Shown in pieces: positions 21,006 through 25,396 of a stretch of 25,396 nt of DNA (position 1 is the stretch's first letter; every line of letters starts with the position of its first letter). The translations under genes and the position numbers were made by a program. The DNA is from Candidatus Segatella violae (GTDB taxonomy: Bacteria; Bacteroidota; Bacteroidia; Bacteroidales; Bacteroidaceae). The notes under the pieces are model-generated. The model ran no database searches and was not told the DNA's origin. It saw nothing but the letters and a program-made list of their open reading frames with translations. The stretch spans positions 2,039 to 27,434 of the forward strand of contig DJSH01000037.1 in NCBI GenBank assembly GCA_002440225.1, in the 5' to 3' direction.

Positions 21006-22379
21006 ATGAAAAAGATTTTATTTATGCTCATGGCCGTCTTGGCCCTCACTGCTTGCAGTGATGATAATGTATCAGACTTGAATCTGACAGGAAGCTGCTC
21101 CATCACGGAATTGGCTCTCGACAACTACGATGGTTCCATTGACAAGACCACTCGCACCATTACCGTGCGAGTGCCTGAAACCTACGACATTTCGCACATG
21201 AGTGTCGCTAAGTTGAGCCTCAGTGATGGTGCTAAGAGCAACGTCAATGTGAATGACAAGCTCAATATGTCGGCTCCGCAAACCGTGCACGTCACCAACG
21301 GCGATGTCTTCCTCGACTGGACTATCAAGGCTCATAGAGACGAGGCTAAGATTACATCTTTCAAGATCAATGACACGTATGTAGGTACCATCAATGAGGG
21401 CGGCAAGACCATCATAGTCTACGTTCCTGCCTCCTTGGACATCAAGAGCTTAACTCCAACCATCAACTATAGCGAGAATGCAACCATTTCTCCTGCTTCT
21501 GGTGTTGCAACAGATTTCACTACCCCAGTAAACTACACTGTCAGCAACAATACGGCTAACAGCACTTACACCGTGATCGTGAAGCAGATAGACAAGCCAC
21601 AGGCTCTCTATGTCGGTCTGGAACAGAGCATGGACGAGTTGAATATGGAGGAAAGGACAGCTTGCAGCTGGATGTTGCAGAGCATTCCTAACTCACTCTA
21701 TGCTTCCTTCACAGATATCAAGAACAGTAGCATCGACTTGAGCGAGTGCAAGGTCATCTGGTGGCACTTCCACAAGGACGGTGGCGTGGACGGAAAAACT
21801 ACTTTCGAGAAAGCTGCACCTGAGGCGATAGAAGCAATTCCACAACTAAAGGACTTCTATAAAAACGGTGGTTCTTTCCTCTTCACTCGCTACGCTACCA
21901 ACATGCCTGGTGAGCTGGGCATCACCAAGAACGGTGCAGTACCAAACAACTGCTGGGGACAAGTAGAGACTGACGCTGAGACTTGTGGAGGTCCTTGGGA
22001 CTTCAAGATGACAGGTCATACAGACCATGCCCTTTACCAAAACCTCGTGAAAGGTGCTGATGCCAATAGCGTCTATACCACAGATAAGGATTATTGCATC
22101 ACCAACTCTACGGCACAATGGCACATTGGCTCCGACTGGGGTGGCTATGCAGACTATGCTGCTTGGAGAGAAGCTACAGGTGGTATTGACCTTGGTTATG
22201 GTGGTGATGGTGCTATCGTAGTATGGGAGTTCCCTGCAGAAGGCACATCTGGAAAGACTCTTTGCATTGGCTCTGGTTGCTATGATTGGTATAGTGTGAA
22301 CGAAAACTATACAGTGAAGTTCCACAAAAACATCGAAACGATGACATTGAATGCTTTCAATTATCTTATGAACAAATAA
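21006..22379 (+). CDS. Surface glycan-binding lipoprotein, two Ig-like modules plus DUF4960-like C-terminal domain
   Basis: A 457-residue lipoprotein with lipobox LALTAC (Cys17). Residues about 28-110 and 113-195 are two similar beta-sandwich modules. Each has a pattern like DKTTRTITVRVPETYDISH or GKTIIVYVPASLDIKSLTP, and the second ends in VNYTVSNNTANSTYTVIVK, as in tandem Ig-like spacers of SusE/SGBP proteins. Residues about 198-457 form a separate domain rich in Trp (VIWWHFHKDGG, WHIGSDWGGYADYAAW, VVWEFPAEGTSGKT, SGCYDWYSVN). I assign it to DUF4960 from memory, the type found as the levan-binding lipoprotein next to SusD in Bacteroides fructan loci. Likely function: holding fructan at the cell surface for the GH32 lipoprotein and SusCD. 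It begins 1 nt after the susD stop, so translation is probably coupled. Confidence 0.8.
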   Translation: MKKILFMLMAVLALTACSDDNVSDLNLTGSCSITELALDNYDGSIDKTTRTITVRVPETYDISHMSVAKLSLSDGAKSNVNVNDKLNMSAPQTVHVTNGDVFLDWTIKAHRDEAKITSFKINDTYVGTINEGGKTIIVYVPASLDIKSLTPTINYSENATISPASGVATDFTTPVNYTVSNNTANSTYTVIVKQIDKPQALYVGLEQSMDELNMEERTACSWMLQSIPNSLYASFTDIKNSSIDLSECKVIWWHFHKDGGVDGKTTFEKAAPEAIEAIPQLKDFYKNGGSFLFTRYATNMPGELGITKNGAVPNNCWGQVETDAETCGGPWDFKMTGHTDHALYQNLVKGADANSVYTTDKDYCITNSTAQWHIGSDWGGYADYAAWREATGGIDLGYGGDGAIVVWEFPAEGTSGKTLCIGSGCYDWYSVNENYTVKFHKNIETMTLNAFNYLMNK

Positions 22380-22392
22380 AAATTGAATCAAA

Positions 22393-24015
22393 ATGAAAAC
22401 AATGATGAGTTCTATTATATTGGCTTCATGCCTCGTCATGCAGCTCGCCTCTTGCAGCGAAAATGATGCTACCGTTGAGCAGAAAGACTGGTCTACCACC
22501 ACTTACTTCAGCTCTACCGACGAGACTTCACAAGGTACTTACTACAAGCCAGCCGTAGGCTATGTGGGTGACCCTATGCCTTTCTACGATCCTGTGGTTG
22601 GCGACTTCAAGGTTTTGTACTTGCAAGACTTCCGTCCTAATCCTGTTGGCACTTACCATCCTATCTGGGCGGTGAGCACCAAGGATGCCGCCAACTACGA
22701 ATCACTCGGCGAGTTGATTTCCTGCGGTAATATCAACGAGCAGGATGCGGCTATCGGTACAGGTGCCACCATCTATAATGAGGACAGTAAACTCTATTAT
22801 ACGTTCTATACAGGCAACAAGTACAACCCTTCAGCTTCTGACAATAGTCAAGCTGTCATGTATGCCACCTCATCTGACTTCAAAACTTGGACCAAGTGCA
22901 AGTCTTTCATCCTCAAAGGTGACGACTACGGCTATAGCAAAGATGACTTCCGTGACCCATTCCTCTTCAAGGGTGACGATGGCAAGTATCACATGTTGAT
23001 AGCTACCACCAAGAATGGTAAGGGGGTTATCGCCGACTTTATCTCCGATGACTTGAAGTCTTGGAATGACAACGGCACGTTTATGACCATGATGTGGGAT
23101 CGCTTCTATGAGTGCCCTGATGTCTTCAAAATGGGTGACTGGTGGTATCTCGTATACAGCGACAAGAGTTCGTTCATGCGCAGGGTGCAGTACTTTAAAG
23201 GTAGAACTCTTGACGAGTTGAAGGCATGCACAGCTAACGACGCTGGCATCTGGCCTGACAGTCACGAGGGCTTCCTCGACAGCCGTGGTTTCTATGCAGG
23301 TAAGACGGCAAGCGATGGTACCAACCGTTACATCTGGGGATGGTGTCCTACTCGCAAGGGCAAGGACAATACCGAAGTGGGTGCTTCTCCTGCTGAGCCA
23401 GAATGGGCAGGTAACCTTGTTGCTCACAAACTCATCCAGCATGAGGATGGTACGCTGACCCTCGGTGAGGTGGAAACTATCAGCAATAAATATAATAAGG
23501 AGTGTGAGGTTGAGGTGAAGGCTCAAAATGGTATGACAGCCTCTGATGGCACTTACACCTTGTCGGGCGACAATGCTTACATGCTCATGAGCCGTCTCGG
23601 TTATCACAACAAGTTGAGCTTCATCGTCACTACTTCTGGCAACATGGATAAGTTCGGCATCTCTTTGGTTCGTGGAACAAGTTCTAACGTATATGCCGAC
23701 AATGCTTCTGTCTTCGAGAAGTACTACTCTATGATTATTAACCCCGAGGACGAAAACACTCGCAAGGTGAACTTCGAGGAAGAGGGTGAAGGCGGAAAGG
23801 GCTTCATCGATGGCATTGATGGCTACAACTTCGCTCGTCCAAGCGACAACGTTTACAACATCACCATCTACACCGACAACAGCATCTGTGTGATGTATAT
23901 CAACGATGCAGTGTGTTATACCAACCGCATCTACGGCATTCAGAAAAATTGTTGGAGTATCAACAGCTACGGTGGCAATATAAAGGTTAGCAATTTAAAG
24001 ATAAGCCAATATTAA
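22393..24015 (+). CDS. Surface GH32-family lipoprotein with non-canonical nucleophile motif (DUF4975-type)
   Basis: A 540-residue lipoprotein (lipobox LASC, Cys21), so probably displayed on the cell surface, where it could make the first cut in fructan. GH32 features: FRDP (186-189, transition-state Asp188), YECPD (239-243, acid/base Glu240), DSRGFYAGKT (296-305) and YIWGWCP (313-319). The usual WMNDPNG is replaced by YVGDPMPFYD (57-66), with D60 the candidate nucleophile. The last ~150 residues (from about 390) form a beta-sandwich of the type often annotated DUF4975. It is the fourth gene of the operon, 13 nt after the binding protein. By position it corresponds to the surface endo-levanase of Bacteroides fructan loci, but sequence alone cannot say endo or exo. 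The altered motif makes substrate and even activity worth testing. Confidence 0.85.
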   Translation: MKTMMSSIILASCLVMQLASCSENDATVEQKDWSTTTYFSSTDETSQGTYYKPAVGYVGDPMPFYDPVVGDFKVLYLQDFRPNPVGTYHPIWAVSTKDAANYESLGELISCGNINEQDAAIGTGATIYNEDSKLYYTFYTGNKYNPSASDNSQAVMYATSSDFKTWTKCKSFILKGDDYGYSKDDFRDPFLFKGDDGKYHMLIATTKNGKGVIADFISDDLKSWNDNGTFMTMMWDRFYECPDVFKMGDWWYLVYSDKSSFMRRVQYFKGRTLDELKACTANDAGIWPDSHEGFLDSRGFYAGKTASDGTNRYIWGWCPTRKGKDNTEVGASPAEPEWAGNLVAHKLIQHEDGTLTLGEVETISNKYNKECEVEVKAQNGMTASDGTYTLSGDNAYMLMSRLGYHNKLSFIVTTSGNMDKFGISLVRGTSSNVYADNASVFEKYYSMIINPEDENTRKVNFEEEGEGGKGFIDGIDGYNFARPSDNVYNITIYTDNSICVMYINDAVCYTNRIYGIQKNCWSINSYGGNIKVSNLKISQY

Positions 24016-24068
24016 TGATTATGGAAAAATCTTTTTATTGTCTTATATATATTGCAACATATTTGTTA

Positions 24069-24099
24069 GTTAATGAACGATAATTGGAAGCAAGATTCC
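24069..24099. promoter_or_regulatory. Putative fructan-regulon operator half-site (copy 4, upstream of the last GH32 gene)
   Basis: GTTAATGAACGAT (24069-24081) matches the right half of the dyads at 10329-10341 and 16057-16070. The left half is degenerate. GCAAGATTCC at 24090-24099 is identical to 10371-10380 before the first GH32 gene. GAACG ends 32-33 bp before the weak -7 element at 24111, the same spacing class as susC. Confidence 0.5.
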
Positions 24100-24110
24100 A
24101 TGGTAATTCT

Positions 24111-24120
24111 TAAATTCTGC
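24111..24120 (+). promoter_or_regulatory. Weak -7 promoter element of the last GH32 gene
   Basis: TAAATTCTGC followed by GGCAGAAAAC aligns with TAATTTTGCGGCAGAAATC at the susC promoter but departs from TAnnTTTG. The leader to the ATG at 24262 would be about 135 nt. A poor core promoter fits dependence on an activator. An alternative start nearer the gene cannot be excluded. Confidence 0.35.
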
Positions 24121-24261
24121 GGCAGAAAACAAGAAATTTTAGAAAATAAAAATAGGTAAGTTTCTTGATGGGTAGAAGGATTGTATTTCAGGATTATTTA
24201 AATAGAAACATCGAATAAACAATATAAATTAGGATTAATAAATAAATGCAATCTTAAAGAT

Positions 24262-25396
24262 ATGAAAAAGATATTTATCACAGCACTTGTCACTCTTTGC
24301 GGTCTGATCGCCAGTTATGCCCAGGAGACTTCCTTCTTGAGCAATAACCATTGCCTCTATCGCATCAGCCAGGAGAGCCAGCAGCAAAAATGTCTCTTGC
24401 TTCCTGTGCAGGAGAGTGCGGAAATCGCCAATATCAAGGTGATTGCCGACAACAAGCAGGTGAAGGTCTTGAATGTTCGCTTGGCTAAAGACCATGTAGA
24501 TTATTACGTGCCTCTCTATATAGAGGAGTTCGCTGGTTTGAAGGGCTTGGCACTCGACATCCATGTGAATGGTGATTATAATCAGGTGGGTTTGAGTTCC
24601 CTCGCTTGTTGGAAGGAGATGAAGTTCTCTGACTCCTTCGATATGACGAATCGTGAGCAGTATCGGCCTGTTTATCACCACACTCCTGCTTACGGTTGGA
24701 TGAACGACCCTAACGGAATGTTCTATAAGGATGGTGTCTGGAATCTGTATTTCCAGCACAATCCGTACGGTTCCCAATGGGAGAACATGACTTGGGGACA
24801 CTCTACCTCCAAGGACTTGGTGCATTGGACTTTCGATGGCGACCCTGTTCAGCCAGATGCCTTGGGTACGATTTTCAGTGGCTCAGCCGTTGTCGATAAG
24901 AACAACACTGCTGGTTTCGGCAAGAACGCCATCGTTGCTCTTTATACTTCCGCAGGAGAGAGTCAGACGCAGAGTATGGCTTACAGCACAGATGGTGGAA
25001 AGACTTTTACCAAGTACGCGGGTAACCCAATTCTTACCAGCAGCGTACCTGACTTCCGTGACCCACACATGTTTTGGAACGAGGACATCAAGAAATGGAA
25101 CATGATCTTGGCTGCTGGTCAGCACATGGAAATCTATACTTCCGACAACTTGAAAGACTGGAAACTCGAAAGTGCCTTCGGTGAGGGATATGGCAACCAT
25201 GGTGGAGTTTGGGAATGCCCAGACTTGATGAAACTGAAGGTGCGTGGCACGGACAAGGAAAAGTGGATGCTCGTCTGCAACATCAACCCAGGCGGTCCTT
25301 TCGGAGGCTCTGCCACCCAGTATTTCGTGGGCGACTTCGATGGCCATAAGTTCACCTGCGATAGCAAGCCTGAGGTTACCAAGTGGATGGATTATG
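24262..25396 (+). CDS. GH32 fructosidase, secreted; 3' end outside the window
   Basis: The first 378 codons of a second periplasmic GH32 enzyme. Signal peptide 1-20 (ASYA|Q). The N-terminal accessory domain (about 25-125) resembles that of the GH32 protein at 10517. The propeller carries WMNDPNG (146-152, nucleophile D149), FRDP (265-268, Asp267) and WECPD (317-321, acid/base Glu318), all intact. The frame is open to the last base. It is a paralogue of the 10517 enzyme with the same domain order, but with local differences near the active site (for example YGNHGGVWECPD versus IGQQPCQYECPD). Different linkage preference, such as levan versus inulin, is therefore plausible. It appears to have its own promoter 246 nt after the operon's last stop, with an operator half-site, although read-through from the operon is possible. 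Confidence 0.92.
   Translation, partial: MKKIFITALVTLCGLIASYAQETSFLSNNHCLYRISQESQQQKCLLLPVQESAEIANIKVIADNKQVKVLNVRLAKDHVDYYVPLYIEEFAGLKGLALDIHVNGDYNQVGLSSLACWKEMKFSDSFDMTNREQYRPVYHHTPAYGWMNDPNGMFYKDGVWNLYFQHNPYGSQWENMTWGHSTSKDLVHWTFDGDPVQPDALGTIFSGSAVVDKNNTAGFGKNAIVALYTSAGESQTQSMAYSTDGGKTFTKYAGNPILTSSVPDFRDPHMFWNEDIKKWNMILAAGQHMEIYTSDNLKDWKLESAFGEGYGNHGGVWECPDLMKLKVRGTDKEKWMLVCNINPGGPFGGSATQYFVGDFDGHKFTCDSKPEVTKWMDY

Overview
The window looks like Bacteroidales, most likely Prevotellaceae (Segatella/Prevotella copri-like). The reasons are the SusC/SusD pair, the Bacteroidetes-type promoter elements (TAnnTTTG) in front of most transcription units, the many signal-peptidase II lipoproteins, and the absence of strong Shine-Dalgarno sequences. 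No taxonomic marker was checked beyond that.

The backbone is a fructan utilization locus. It contains an atypical TonB-dependent receptor (914-3214), a secreted GH32 fructosidase (10517-12424), a membrane-anchored regulator with a periplasmic sugar-binding domain and a cytoplasmic AraC domain (14473-15987), an operon of SusC, SusD, a surface glycan-binding lipoprotein and a GH32 lipoprotein (16158-24015), and a second secreted GH32 enzyme running off the right end (24262 onward). dinB runs off the left end on the minus strand. In the expected scheme, surface lipoproteins bind and cut levan or inulin, SusCD imports the oligosaccharides, the secreted GH32 enzymes release fructose in the periplasm, and the regulator senses the sugar there. 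No fructose permease or fructokinase is in the window.

A more AT-looking accessory block is embedded in this locus (about 3.3-10.3 kb). It holds an AAA+ ATPase of the DUF4143 type, a convergent minus-strand operon (EcoRI-family adenine methyltransferase, DUF262-HNH nuclease, lipoprotein) with an unusually long structured leader, and a second DUF4143-type ATPase. A third ATPase, of the AAA-ATPase_like/PD-(D/E)XK type, sits between the first GH32 gene and the regulator (12630-14396).

The most interesting signals are regulatory. (1) Four fructan transcription units carry a related element (CGTTC-N23/24-GAACG, or its right half) at one of two fixed distances from the -7 box: 53 bp for two promoters and about 32 bp for the other two, a difference of about two helical turns. 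The natural candidate to bind it is the regulator, which looks like a hybrid two-component system with the kinase and receiver removed. (2) The two DUF4143-type ATPase genes are each preceded by a different periodic array ending at the promoter: four perfect 14-bp repeats at exactly 33-bp spacing, and three TTTTAG/CTAAAA palindromes at 40-41-bp spacing. (3) The methyltransferase/DUF262-HNH pair has a roughly 400-nt leader with strong hairpins and tiny overlapping ORFs. All assignments come from reading the sequence; no search or folding was run.
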